A stretch of DNA of 17,126 nucleotides from Victivallis vadensis (lineage in GTDB: Bacteria > Verrucomicrobiota > Lentisphaeria > Victivallales > GWF2-50-93): assembly GCA_020718525.1 (NCBI GenBank), contig DYRX01000049.1:1-17126 (forward strand), read 5' to 3'. How positions within the stretch are numbered: the stretch's first letter is position 1; each line of letters opens with the position of its first letter. The position numbers were made by a program, and so were the translations under genes. Shown here one piece after another: positions 1 through 7,450 of this stretch. A model generated the notes under the pieces. It saw only the letters and a program-made list of their open reading frames with translations, was not told where the DNA came from and did no database searches.

Positions 1-10
1 AGACATTGGG

Positions 11-66
11 CTTCAGATGTAAAGATTCGCTGAACGACGTAGTTCAGTGAATATTTACCTTCAGAT
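11..66. repeat. 40-bp palindrome flanked by 8-bp direct repeats (MITE-like)
   Basis: Bases 19-58 form a near-perfect palindrome. The left arm GTAAAGATTCGCTGAAC pairs with the right arm GTTCAGTGAATATTTAC across the 6-base loop GACGTA, with one mismatch and one G-T pair over 17 positions. The palindrome is bounded exactly on both sides by the same octamer, CTTCAGAT, at 11-18 and 59-66. That layout is what a small inserted inverted-repeat element with a target-site duplication would leave. A regulatory hairpin or a REP-type element is an alternative, and chance direct repeats cannot be excluded from one copy. Confidence 0.5.
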
Positions 67-116
67 ATCTGGGGATCGGGCGGAATTCCAATTAGTTGAG
101 GGTAAATCACATGAAA

Positions 117-252
117 TATTCTCTCACAAAGGCGCAAAGGCACAAAGGAAGAATGAAACTTGCCTGTCCTGGAAGGACAAATATTGGACATCAGACAGAC
201 GGACAACATTTTTCTTTACTTCGTGTGCTTTATGTCTTCGTGTGAGATAATG
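117..252. repeat. Large imperfect inverted repeat with CAAAGG tandem units
   Basis: The left arm (about 119-153) starts TCTCACAAAGGCGCAAAGG and contains three 8-base units of the type RCAAAGGM. The right arm (about 213-250) reads back as TCTCACACGAAGACATAAAG and so pairs with it imperfectly. The interior holds a perfect small hairpin, TGTCCT-GGA-AGGACA (165-179). I recognise this as the widespread 'cacaaaggcgcaaagg' class of dispersed intergenic repeat, which yields spurious small ORFs in many environmental genomes. It lies 3' of the PBP2 gene. No function is known to me. Confidence 0.65.
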
Positions 253-289
253 TTCAACTTTTGGGAAATGCACCCCTGAGGATCCGGTT

Positions 290-2101
290 TCAGAGATACT
301 GATCAAAAAACTGTTTTGCAAGTGGAGCGCATGTCGCTCCTCCGCTGGCGCCGTCTTCGACGAGAATGGAAATCGCGTAGGTCTTTTCTCCGTGTCTTCC
401 AAATCCGATGAACCAGGTGTTGTGCCTTTTGTTTTCGCCAGAGCCTATTTCCGCCGTTCCAGTCTTTCCTGACAAAACGATATTGTCGCATTTTGCTTTG
501 CGGGCTGTTCCTTTTTCGCTGTTTACGGCGAGAAACATGCCTTTGCGTATCGCAATGAGGTCTTCCGGGTTTGTGCATATTGCTGAGCGGACGCGGGGAG
601 CGCCCTCTTTGAAAAGAAGCGTCTTTCCGTCTCTAAGCTCTTTAACTATGCGCGGCTCAAGCAGACTGCCTCCATTCGCTATCGCCGCAGTGAAGAGCGC
701 CGCCTGAAGCGGAGTAACAAGAATCATTCCCTGCCCGATTGAAAGAAGGGCTGTGTCGAATTCCGTCCATCTTTCGCGCAGACGGGAGAGCTTGAGTTCT
801 CTTGATGGAATAAGTCCCTTCGATTCTGGAAGTGGAAAATTTGTTTTTGACCCGACGCCTGCAGATTTTAATGTCTTCAAAATATTGTCAAGACCTTCTT
901 TTCTACCGAGCATGATGAAATATGCATTGCAGGAATTTTCTATCGCATGGACGAGATCCAGCGGTCCATGTCCGCCGGTCTTCCAGTTCCAACAGCGTAT
1001 GGCGCGGTTGCCAACTTCGCTTGCGCCGTCGCATTCGACAATGGATTCCGGACTCATGCCTGACTCGAGAAATGAAACGCCAATCAGGGGCTTTATGATT
1101 GAGCCGGGCATATATGTACCAAGAATAGCTCTGTTCAGAAGAGGTCTGAGCGGATCGTTCGAGAGAGCTGAGTATTTTTCGGAGCTGATCTTTGGGACGA
1201 AGTCCGCCAGATCGAAGCTCGGCGATGACGCCATGGCAAGCACGTCTCCGTTCTCGGCGTCGAGCATGACGAGCGCTCCGACTTTGCCCTCAAGCAGTCT
1301 GGACGCTATCAACTGCGCCCTCCAGTCTATTGTGAGCACAATGTCGTTTCCTCTCTGCGGAAGCGTCGTCTCTCCGATCTCTTCATAGACATATCCAAGG
1401 TGATCGACCCGGACGATGCTGTTCCCGGGAAGCCCGGAAAGACCCGGAAGCGTATTCTCCGAAAGATCAAAATTTTTATCGAAGCGCTTTTCAAGTCCCA
1501 TTGCGCCGACGAAATCAGGCAGATAGTAGAAATAATCGTCCCTGTCTTCCGCGTCAGCCCTGTCCTCTCTGCGGACATAGCCGATGATGTGGGCGGCGGC
1601 AGTTCCGTCCGGATACTGCCTCCTGGGCTCGATTCGTATCTCCATTCCTTCCAGCGGCGGGCACATTTCAAGTATTGCCGTGATCTCCGCCAGATCCAGG
1701 TCGTCAAATATGCTGATCGGCAAAGCCGGTTTTTTGTTCAGATGCGATTCAATGTCGCTCAGGGAGAGCCCGCATTCCTTGCCCAGAACTTTTGCGACTT
1801 TCTGGGCGGACTCCATTATCTGCTTGACAGTGTTGGATCTTGCCCCCGGACGCCTTGCCTCCGCCGGATGCAGGACGAGGCTGTTGCAGGGGGAATTGTC
1901 GGCGATCAGCACTGAATCAGAGCTTATGATCCGCCCGCGTTCAGCCGGAAGTCTGATCGTCCTTATGGACTGGCGGGAAATCCTTTTCCTGTGTGTTTCG
2001 CCATAGCGCACCTGCTCGTTCCAAAGCTTGAACACGATGAAGGAGTATGCCAGGATGAAAATCAGGGACAAAATGATCATTCTTGGAATTGAGACATTCA
2101 T
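290..2101 (-). CDS. mrdA: Penicillin-binding protein 2 (elongasome transpeptidase)
   Basis: This is a class B penicillin-binding protein, the D,D-transpeptidase that cross-links peptidoglycan during lateral wall growth in the periplasm, normally with RodA and MreC. At 603 aa it is close to the usual PBP2 length. One N-terminal membrane anchor spans residues 8-25. A pedestal/dimerisation region follows to about 250, then the transpeptidase domain from about 255. All three catalytic motifs are present: S334-I-I-K337, S390-C-N392 and K546-T-G548. The start is the ATG 5 bp after the mreD stop codon. It is the last gene of a five-gene leftward run behind mreC and mreD, which supports PBP2 rather than the division enzyme FtsI. 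The rodA gene that often follows is absent, and repeats occupy that place. The call rests on motifs, length and context. Confidence 0.93.
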   Translation of the reverse strand: MNVSIPRMIILSLIFILAYSFIVFKLWNEQVRYGETHRKRISRQSIRTIRLPAERGRIISSDSVLIADNSPCNSLVLHPAEARRPGARSNTVKQIMESAQKVAKVLGKECGLSLSDIESHLNKKPALPISIFDDLDLAEITAILEMCPPLEGMEIRIEPRRQYPDGTAAAHIIGYVRREDRADAEDRDDYFYYLPDFVGAMGLEKRFDKNFDLSENTLPGLSGLPGNSIVRVDHLGYVYEEIGETTLPQRGNDIVLTIDWRAQLIASRLLEGKVGALVMLDAENGDVLAMASSPSFDLADFVPKISSEKYSALSNDPLRPLLNRAILGTYMPGSIIKPLIGVSFLESGMSPESIVECDGASEVGNRAIRCWNWKTGGHGPLDLVHAIENSCNAYFIMLGRKEGLDNILKTLKSAGVGSKTNFPLPESKGLIPSRELKLSRLRERWTEFDTALLSIGQGMILVTPLQAALFTAAIANGGSLLEPRIVKELRDGKTLLFKEGAPRVRSAICTNPEDLIAIRKGMFLAVNSEKGTARKAKCDNIVLSGKTGTAEIGSGENKRHNTWFIGFGRHGEKTYAISILVEDGASGGATCAPLAKQFFDQYL

Positions 2102-2106
2102 GCGCT

Positions 2107-2652
2107 CTAGGAGCCTTCGTTGGCGGATTTTGCCTGGCGGTCATCTTTTCTTTCCATGCCAGCGGAAAGATATTTTTCATATTTTAAAAAGCCTGCCGAA
2201 GAGTCAAGAATGAACGCAAGAATAGGCAGAGCTATTGCAGACAGAACAACAGATGAAAGGATTTTTACAGTTGCCGAAGAAAATTGTCCGATCGAGCCTG
2301 GCGATTCAAGCACAAAGATCAGAGAAAGCGAATATATCAGACCTGCAAGCGCCCCGGGTATGAGCAGGACGGCGTGCGACTTGAGATTTCCCCGCAAAGT
2401 CCAGAAAACCGAAAGAAGAGCCACGAGCAGAAGAACGAATGGGCTTGCAATTTGCTCCCTTCCGTAGGCGAAATCAAGAAAAATTCCCGACGCGAAGGCC
2501 AGAGCCAGAGAGCTTTTCCATCCGTGGATGCGGGTAAAGTAAAAGACTACCGCCGCCAAAAGAGGGAGAATGACTCCGAATGAGCCTGCATAGACTTCGC
2601 CTAGCAGGGCAAAAAAAATGGCGACAAATGTGAACGAGATTCCTGTCTTCAT
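2107..2652 (-). CDS. mreD: Rod shape-determining protein MreD
   Basis: This is a small hydrophobic protein of 181 aa with about five predicted membrane spans, for example near residues 5-25, 27-40, 48-60, 70-86 and 94-116, with another around 126-150. It ends in a charged cytoplasmic tail rich in K, D, E and R. Size, topology and position directly after mreC and before the PBP2 gene identify it as MreD, an inner-membrane part of the MreB-associated elongation complex. MreD sequences diverge strongly, so the call depends heavily on context. Its ATG overlaps the mreC stop codon by 4 bp, indicating translational coupling. Nothing suggests truncation. Confidence 0.85.
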   Translation of the reverse strand: MKTGISFTFVAIFFALLGEVYAGSFGVILPLLAAVVFYFTRIHGWKSSLALAFASGIFLDFAYGREQIASPFVLLLVALLSVFWTLRGNLKSHAVLLIPGALAGLIYSLSLIFVLESPGSIGQFSSATVKILSSVVLSAIALPILAFILDSSAGFLKYEKYLSAGMERKDDRQAKSANEGS

Positions 2653-3497
2653 TTTTTTGTCATCACAATTGCGAATCTGAGTGTCCTGAAGTCGGCATAT
2701 GGCATCGCCGAAAGAAACTGATACGAGTCCGGCATGCCGGGCGGCGGAGTTTTAAGCGTCGCGGCAACCCGTCCAACAGGGAGAAACGGCGGAATGGTCG
2801 GACTCAGCGGCGATGTGACAATCTCAATACCCGGCTTGAACTGGACATTCCTGGGCAGATAGTCAACTCTGAAAAGCTCGTCTGAAGGGTCTGGAATGCC
2901 TCCGCCAAGAATTGCCGGGGCAAACTCCTCCGAAATGAAAAGTCCGAACCTGCAGTTCCTGTCCAGTATCGTCCTGACTTCGGATGAATTTTTCGATGTC
3001 GAATGGATTCTCCCCACAACCGCATACGGATGGGGTGAAATGCTTTTGACAGACGTTGAGAGAACAATGTCTCCGGCATGGACTCCCTCGTCCTCTCCGA
3101 TGTCTATGGTGAAAGCCTCCAGCCAGAACAAGGGATCGCGCACGCTAATTTTTGCAAACTTGCATCTGAATCCGTCCCGGGGCGGAAGCGAGAGCATTCT
3201 TCGGAGTTCGCCATTTTCAGAGAGAAGGCGCTTCAGCTCCGAATTCTCAAGTCTGAGGCGCATGAGCTCCGCGTTTGCCGCATCGAGATTTGCCGCAAGC
3301 TGTCTTTTTGAAAGAGTCGCAAAAGAGGATGTGGAAATCCCGTTGTCAACCATGATCAGCGGAAAAAGAAACGGGCTCATGAAATCTGAAAATATTCTCT
3401 GCAATGCCGGCCTGAAGGAAAGCACCAATATAAGCAGAGCCAGCGGAACGAGGAATGCCAGGGATAGCTCGGCAATGTATTTTTTTACGAAGTTCAA
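2649..3497 (-). CDS. mreC: Rod shape-determining protein MreC
   Basis: MreC is a periplasmic scaffold of the cell-elongation machinery that binds PBP2 and links it to MreB/MreD. The 282-aa protein has one N-terminal transmembrane helix (about residues 11-29). A leucine-rich coiled coil follows at about 62-100 (LDAANAELMRLRLENSELKR region). The rest is the typical beta-rich MreC domain, with motifs such as the A-x-I-S-V-R-D-P stretch and the D-x-G-x-x-x-G-V-x-x-G-D segment near residues 125-145. Length matches the family. The gene overlaps the upstream exported-protein gene and the downstream mreD by 4 bp each, so these genes form one coupled transcription unit. MreB is not in the window. Confidence 0.93.
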   Translation of the reverse strand: MNFVKKYIAELSLAFLVPLALLILVLSFRPALQRIFSDFMSPFLFPLIMVDNGISTSSFATLSKRQLAANLDAANAELMRLRLENSELKRLLSENGELRRMLSLPPRDGFRCKFAKISVRDPLFWLEAFTIDIGEDEGVHAGDIVLSTSVKSISPHPYAVVGRIHSTSKNSSEVRTILDRNCRFGLFISEEFAPAILGGGIPDPSDELFRVDYLPRNVQFKPGIEIVTSPLSPTIPPFLPVGRVAATLKTPPPGMPDSYQFLSAMPYADFRTLRFAIVMTKK

Positions 3498-4846
3498 TTA
3501 TCCTCTTCCTTGAGCAAATTTTCCAGCGCCGGCCAAGGTGCAAAAAGATCGGAGTCCTCTTTGATCGCGCCATAAATTTCAGAATTCAGCTCGGGCGCCG
3601 AGCCTTCGGCGAACTCCGATGCGAGCAGGTATTTTTCAATTTTTTCCAAAGAATCGGCTTTGGCATTGAAGGAAGAGAGAGCCGATTCCAGATCCTTTTT
3701 GAAGCGCTCCGGCTTCAGGAGGCGCAGTTGAGAAAATGACATGCTGATTTTGCGCAGATCCGCACAGAGCTCGCCGTTCGAAATGCACATGATCTCGGAT
3801 ATGTATTTCTCCTGCCTTGCGCAGATGAACTGCAAATTTATAATCTTTTCCAGCGGGGGAAGATCGTCCAGGGCGCATTTGCGTCGTTCAGGCGGATTGT
3901 CCGCGCCAGCTTCAATTTCGCATGTCACCTTCATGATCGAAGAGACAAGTCCCTTGCTGAACTTTGCGCTCGCAGGCATGAATGCGTTGAGATTTTTCCT
4001 CAGAAAGATGTGCTTGAACCATATTTGCAGGATCTCTTCGGAACTCGGATCATCGCCAATTTCGGCGTCTGAGAGCAGAAAAGAGTCAATCCTGCTTTCG
4101 ACCAGCGGAAGCATGCGCATGGAAAATGCTGAGTATGGATCTATCGTGCCCTTCGCACGTTCAGCCGAGCTTGGGATCAGATCTTTTTCCACTGTAAAGG
4201 ACATGAGGGCTTCAATGAGAATGTCCGAAAGCTCTCCACTCAAAGTCCACGCGAAACCATCTTCAGGAAGAAGCGGCATCTCAATGATCTTTCGCAGATC
4301 GGGAATTTTTCCATTCGATGCAAGTGCGTATGCCGCGGGATGCGCAACCCTGTTCAGCATGCGCCTGGAAAGAATTTTAGAATGCACCTTGTAGGTCAGT
4401 CCGCAGATCAGCCAGTCGGCAAACACGCAATCTCCCTTCTCATCCGCAAAGATGGCAGAAAAGAGCTTGAAGCTGTCTATGGGCGTAGGTCTTTGCCTCC
4501 CAATGGCTTGCGAAAGGCGTATCTTCGTTTCTCTGCCAGATTTGATCACGGAGATTTCCTGCGTGCCTGACAAAGGCTGGGCGTTTACAAACGCTATTTT
4601 CATTCCCGGCGCACGGTATGGCTCCGTAAAAAGCGAAAGACATTTTTCAATCTCAAAAATGTAGTCTTTCGACATGGCTCTGATCTCGGCATCCGTGGGA
4701 GCAGGCTGAAGATCTGGGCGATCCGCTGAAATGCAGAAAGTCCCCGCAAATGCTAGGAATACTCCCAGCAAGCAGGCGCGTGCACGCGAATTTCGCAGAA
4801 TAATCCACGAATCCGGGGGGGCGAAAAATATTTGTGCCAATCTCAC
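3494..4846 (-). CDS. Unrecognised exported protein coupled to mreCD-PBP2
   Basis: I do not recognise a family. The product is about 450 aa. A hydrophobic segment, ACLLGVFLAFAGTFCISA, follows an arginine-rich stretch (RNSRAR) near residues 19-42 and looks like a signal peptide or anchor. The rest is mostly helical, soluble and charged, so it is probably periplasmic or membrane-tethered. I chose the GTG at 4846 because AGGA lies 7 bases upstream. An ATG at 4885 in the same frame gives 463 aa but has no good ribosome-binding site. A different-frame ATG at 4934 has a better site (AAGGA, 6 bases upstream) and would join this frame through a one-base shift, plausibly at the C7 tract around 4815-4821. 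The 3' end overlaps mreC by 4 bp, arguing for a role tied to wall elongation. That role is inference only. Confidence 0.75.
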   Translation of the reverse strand: MRLAQIFFAPPDSWIILRNSRARACLLGVFLAFAGTFCISADRPDLQPAPTDAEIRAMSKDYIFEIEKCLSLFTEPYRAPGMKIAFVNAQPLSGTQEISVIKSGRETKIRLSQAIGRQRPTPIDSFKLFSAIFADEKGDCVFADWLICGLTYKVHSKILSRRMLNRVAHPAAYALASNGKIPDLRKIIEMPLLPEDGFAWTLSGELSDILIEALMSFTVEKDLIPSSAERAKGTIDPYSAFSMRMLPLVESRIDSFLLSDAEIGDDPSSEEILQIWFKHIFLRKNLNAFMPASAKFSKGLVSSIMKVTCEIEAGADNPPERRKCALDDLPPLEKIINLQFICARQEKYISEIMCISNGELCADLRKISMSFSQLRLLKPERFKKDLESALSSFNAKADSLEKIEKYLLASEFAEGSAPELNSEIYGAIKEDSDLFAPWPALENLLKEEDN

Positions 4847-4934
4847 TCGAAAGTCCTGATTTATTGCTATCCATAGGCTCGCCATGTTTGACTGCTAGCT
4901 TAACCAGTTCTATTGACAAATCAACCAGCTCCAT
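4653..4934 (-). other. Short ORF overlapping the 5' end of the exported-protein gene
   Basis: This reading frame starts at an ATG with AAGGA 6 bases upstream and begins MELVDLSIELVKLAVKHGE, which looks like a real amphipathic helix. After the run of seven C residues (minus strand, about 4821-4815) the frame reads like a shadow of the exported-protein gene and ends at 4653. Three readings are possible: the true 5' end of that gene separated by a one-base shift, a small leader peptide that couples translation, or chance. I do not claim it as an independent gene. Confidence 0.3.
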
Positions 4935-4957
4935 GACATTTCCTTGAATTTCCGCTT

Positions 4958-5635
4958 TCAAATGAAATCTGTCAGGACTATTTCTGAAGCAATTTCCGAT
5001 CCGTTGTTTTCGTGCGTCTGGAAATATTTGAACGCGGTTTTCAAAGAACTGTCTTTGAAGATCCTGCCGGAAAAGAAGAATATTGCCGGAAATTTATCTG
5101 GAATATAAACTGCTTTATTTAAATCTTTATCGCTCAGGGAGAAAGGGGCTGAGAGGTGGATCCCGGCACTCTTGTCTTCGAGGTATTTGCTAAGAAATAT
5201 CTCCAAAATCTTGTTCACGTTTTTTTTCCTCTGCTCAAAGAAGGTTATTGAGGCGAAGAAGAAATGGTTGTTGATGAAATGGAACTGGCTCAAAGTGTCC
5301 ATTCCATCTTGAACCTTGTAGAAGAGAACCGAATAGGTCATTCCGCGCATGTGCTTTTCGATCTGGTATCTCGGATTGCGCATTTTTTTCATGACGGATC
5401 TCATGGTGTCTCCAAATGAGCATGTCCAAAATTGGATGGCATGATCTGTCGCGCGGACAGGCAGATTGTCTAGCTCTGCAATTTCCTGCATCTCGGAGAG
5501 AGCCTCCGGAGCAAAGAAAGATCGGTAAAACTTGTCCCTGTTCCTGTACCTTCCATATCCGGATCCGCCATCTTGACAGGAATCCTTGTCATTGATGACA
5601 TTCTCAATGAATTTCTTCAGATAGCCCCACGCCAT
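4958..5635 (-). CDS. Unrecognised 225-aa protein
   Basis: I do not recognise this protein. It has no signal peptide and no clear membrane span, so it is probably cytoplasmic. It is rich in Phe, Tyr and Lys, with an aromatic core (FHFINNHFFFASITFFEQ) near residues 117-134 followed by a basic helix. The start is the ATG at 5635, preceded by a purine stretch (GGGGGAAAATT). It ends 23 bp before the best upstream ATG of the next gene and reads in the same direction as the exported-protein/mreC/mreD/PBP2 run, so it is probably the first gene of that operon. By eye its composition is more AT-rich than mreC or the PBP2 gene, which may point to recent acquisition. No function is offered. Confidence 0.65.
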   Translation of the reverse strand: MAWGYLKKFIENVINDKDSCQDGGSGYGRYRNRDKFYRSFFAPEALSEMQEIAELDNLPVRATDHAIQFWTCSFGDTMRSVMKKMRNPRYQIEKHMRGMTYSVLFYKVQDGMDTLSQFHFINNHFFFASITFFEQRKKNVNKILEIFLSKYLEDKSAGIHLSAPFSLSDKDLNKAVYIPDKFPAIFFFSGRIFKDSSLKTAFKYFQTHENNGSEIASEIVLTDFI

Positions 5636-5726
5636 AATTTTCCCCCAATCAATTTGTCGTGTTCGAAAAAAACTCTATAAGCGGACTTTAAATCTTGAAC
5701 TGAACAAATTCAAATTCTGATTCCGG

Positions 5727-5750
5727 ATTTATACTCATTTAGCGTGAAAA
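5727..5750. repeat. Copy 1 of a 24-bp dispersed repeat
   Basis: ATTTATACTCATTTAGCG plus TGAAAA matches the sequence at 7387-7410 at 21 of 24 positions, in the same orientation. Both copies lie in gene-free DNA. Read on the minus strand, both give near-identical peptide ends (FTLNEYK and FSLKEYK), the usual mark of a dispersed element producing spurious ORFs. Confidence 0.5.
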
Positions 5751-5821
5751 TCCACATTGAGGAGCCAATTGCAAAAGTCATAATTCCCTTCATCGGCTTC
5801 GGTTTTGACTGGCTCTGAGTA

Positions 5822-7147
5822 TTAAGATATATTGCTGGAAAGTTTCCGCATGCCGTCGCGCAAGTACGGGACGAGCATGTCAATGTCTCCGGCTCCAATT
5901 ACAGCAATCAGGTCGCCTGAATTTGCAAAACTTAAAATCATGTCTGATAGCGTTTCCCATGGCAAATCGCAAAATTCGGCGGATTTGCCGAGTTCAGCCG
6001 CGAGATCGGCGGAGTCTGGGCGCCCCCTTTCGCCCCAGGCGGCAAAAACAGGAACGATGAAAACTTTGTCGGCTTTGCGAAGTTCGCATGCCAGCTCCTT
6101 GAAATATTTTTCAAGGCGCGCCTGTCTGTGTGGCTGGAAAACGATGACGGTTCTGCGCCCAGGATATTCTTCCTTAAGAAAATCAATGGAGGCGGAGATC
6201 TCTGTGGGATGGTGTGCATAGTCTTCGATAAGCGTCATAGATCCGTCGTCGAATCTGACGCTCATCCTTCTTTCGACGCCGGGAAAGCTTTCCAGCGCGT
6301 CAAGAGCTTCCCTCAAGGGGATGCCGAGCTCGCAGAGGGCATCAAGCGCAACAGCCGCATTTTTCATTTGAAAGCCGCGGAATTTGCGATTTTCGCGAAG
6401 GGATGCAATGCATTCAGGCGAGACTGTTCTTGCCTGGAGGGCAAGCTGATGCTCATTGTTTGCGAGCTCTGATTCGCCATAAATTGCGGTTTTGCTGTTC
6501 GATGCGAATTTCGCAAAGTTAGCATGGATCCGCTCGATGCCGCCATGCGCCCAGGAATGGTCGTCGTCAATGTTCGTGATAATCCCGAGATAGGGCTGAA
6601 GATGAACCAATGTTCCGTCGCTCTCGTCGGCTTCCGTCACAAAGATGTCCCCGTTTCCAGCAGAAGCCGGGCTTTCCCAGGAAGCAACTTTTCCGCCGAT
6701 CATGTATCCGGGATTGAGTCCGCATCTTCTGGCGGCATGGCTTATCATTGATGTGACGGTAGTTTTTCCGTGGCTTCCGGCGACAGCGACCGTGCGCCTG
6801 CAGGATTTGGCGAAGAGCGCGAGGAATTCTCCTCTGAGCATGGGATTCATGCCTGCTTTCTTTGCCGCTTCCAATTCTGGGTTGGCATCAGATATTGCCG
6901 AAGATCTTATTACAAGGGGCAATGGATGTGCCGGCTCTGCGAGGGGAATATTTTGAGGGGAATGCTCCAACTGCACTGGGATTCCCAGCTTTTTCAGATG
7001 CTCCGTGTTCTTACTTTCAATGATGTCGGAGCCGCTGACAATTGCGCCAAGTTCCTCCGCGATGATGCAGAGGCAGAACATACCGGCACCACCGCATCCT
7101 ATGAAATGGCAGTGGCGACCGCGCAAATTTTGCAGAAAGTTTTTCAT
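5822..7147 (-). CDS. murC: UDP-N-acetylmuramate--L-alanine ligase (MurC)
   Basis: This ATP-dependent cytoplasmic ligase adds L-alanine to UDP-N-acetylmuramic acid, the first step of the peptidoglycan stem peptide. Visible features are the N-terminal nucleotide-sugar motif HFIGCGGAGM (residues 14-23), the ATP loop GSHGKTT (124-130), the ADESD acid motif (173-177), NIDDDH (192-197), the YAHHP motif (310-314) and FQPHR (337-341). These fit MurC better than the other Mur ligases. At 441 aa it is on the short side. The central-domain segment between about 215 and 261 seems shorter than in most MurC proteins. Mpl, a recycling ligase, is an alternative but is usually longer. The ATG at 7147 has AGGA 8 bases upstream. 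It is isolated from other mur genes, with repeat-rich gaps on both sides. Confidence 0.9.
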   Translation of the reverse strand: MKNFLQNLRGRHCHFIGCGGAGMFCLCIIAEELGAIVSGSDIIESKNTEHLKKLGIPVQLEHSPQNIPLAEPAHPLPLVIRSSAISDANPELEAAKKAGMNPMLRGEFLALFAKSCRRTVAVAGSHGKTTVTSMISHAARRCGLNPGYMIGGKVASWESPASAGNGDIFVTEADESDGTLVHLQPYLGIITNIDDDHSWAHGGIERIHANFAKFASNSKTAIYGESELANNEHQLALQARTVSPECIASLRENRKFRGFQMKNAAVALDALCELGIPLREALDALESFPGVERRMSVRFDDGSMTLIEDYAHHPTEISASIDFLKEEYPGRRTVIVFQPHRQARLEKYFKELACELRKADKVFIVPVFAAWGERGRPDSADLAAELGKSAEFCDLPWETLSDMILSFANSGDLIAVIGAGDIDMLVPYLRDGMRKLSSNIS

Positions 7148-7188
7148 TTCAGAATTCCTGACTCGTGGAAATTGCGGTTGTTGTATTT

Positions 7189-7216
7189 ACCTGCCTGTGC
7201 GGGCACGCAGACAGGT
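7189..7216. repeat. Imperfect hairpin in repeat-rich gap
   Basis: ACCTGCCTGTGC (7189-7200) pairs with the GCACGCAGACAGGT side (7203-7216). There are nine Watson-Crick pairs, one G-T pair and one internal mismatch before the loop. It sits 42 bp upstream of murC and belongs to the composite repeat region. No T-run follows, so it is not an obvious terminator. Confidence 0.45.
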
Positions 7217-7221
7217 CGGTC

Positions 7222-7293
7222 TCGGGGTCGGAATCGGGATCGAATATTCTTTCCATGCATCGATTTCGATTCCGATAGCGATGCCGACCCCGA
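7222..7293. repeat. TCGG-rich long inverted repeat
   Basis: TCGGGGTCGGAATCG (7222-7236) is the reverse complement of 7279-7293 at 14 of 15 positions. Degenerate TCGGA/TCGGG and GATTCG short-period repeats lie inside each arm. About 42 bases separate the arms. The pattern resembles the (A)TCGG-type low-complexity dispersed repeats seen in some environmental genomes. It would form a long hairpin in RNA or single-stranded DNA. Confidence 0.5.
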
Positions 7294-7386
7294 TTGAAAC
7301 AAATCCGACATTGTATATATTTCCAGTAAAAGTCTCGATAATTTCCTGCAATTGTACAATCAGGGCGAGTAATCGCTAAGCTTGGT

Positions 7387-7410
7387 ATTTATACTCTTTT
7401 AGGCTGAAAA
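7387..7410. repeat. Copy 2 of a 24-bp dispersed repeat
   Basis: ATTTATACTCTTTTAGGC plus TGAAAA differs from the copy at 5727-5750 at three of 24 positions. This copy is followed by other repeat-like DNA, so it may be the end of a larger element (roughly 7387-7600) of which only the terminus survives at 5727. Confidence 0.5.
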
Positions 7411-7450
7411 CTGTCATTTTGGCGGGCAAGATTTGGGATTGGATATTTTT

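Larger units (their letters stand above)
1..289. other. Gene-free region downstream of the PBP2 gene
   Basis: This stretch holds no convincing gene. The short ORFs here read through repeat sequence. It contains the 40-bp palindrome with flanking direct repeats and the larger CAAAGG-type inverted repeat. I see no hairpin followed by a T-run that would serve as an intrinsic terminator for the leftward PBP2 transcript. Confidence 0.6.

Noticed and set aside
19..58. Integron attC site
   Set aside because: The palindrome lacks a convincing pair of RYYYAAC and GTTRRRY core sites, and there is no integrase or cassette array.
753..1915. Long plus-strand open frames (211 and 171 codons) inside the PBP2 gene
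   Set aside because: They are antisense to a fully motif-supported PBP2 and carry no recognisable domains, with low-complexity Ser/Arg-rich translations typical of shadows.
4790..4934. Possible tRNA, because the translation begins MELVD, a string often produced by mistranslated tRNA genes
   Set aside because: I could not find a T-arm GGTTCRA with matching acceptor stem, and no cloverleaf could be laid out.
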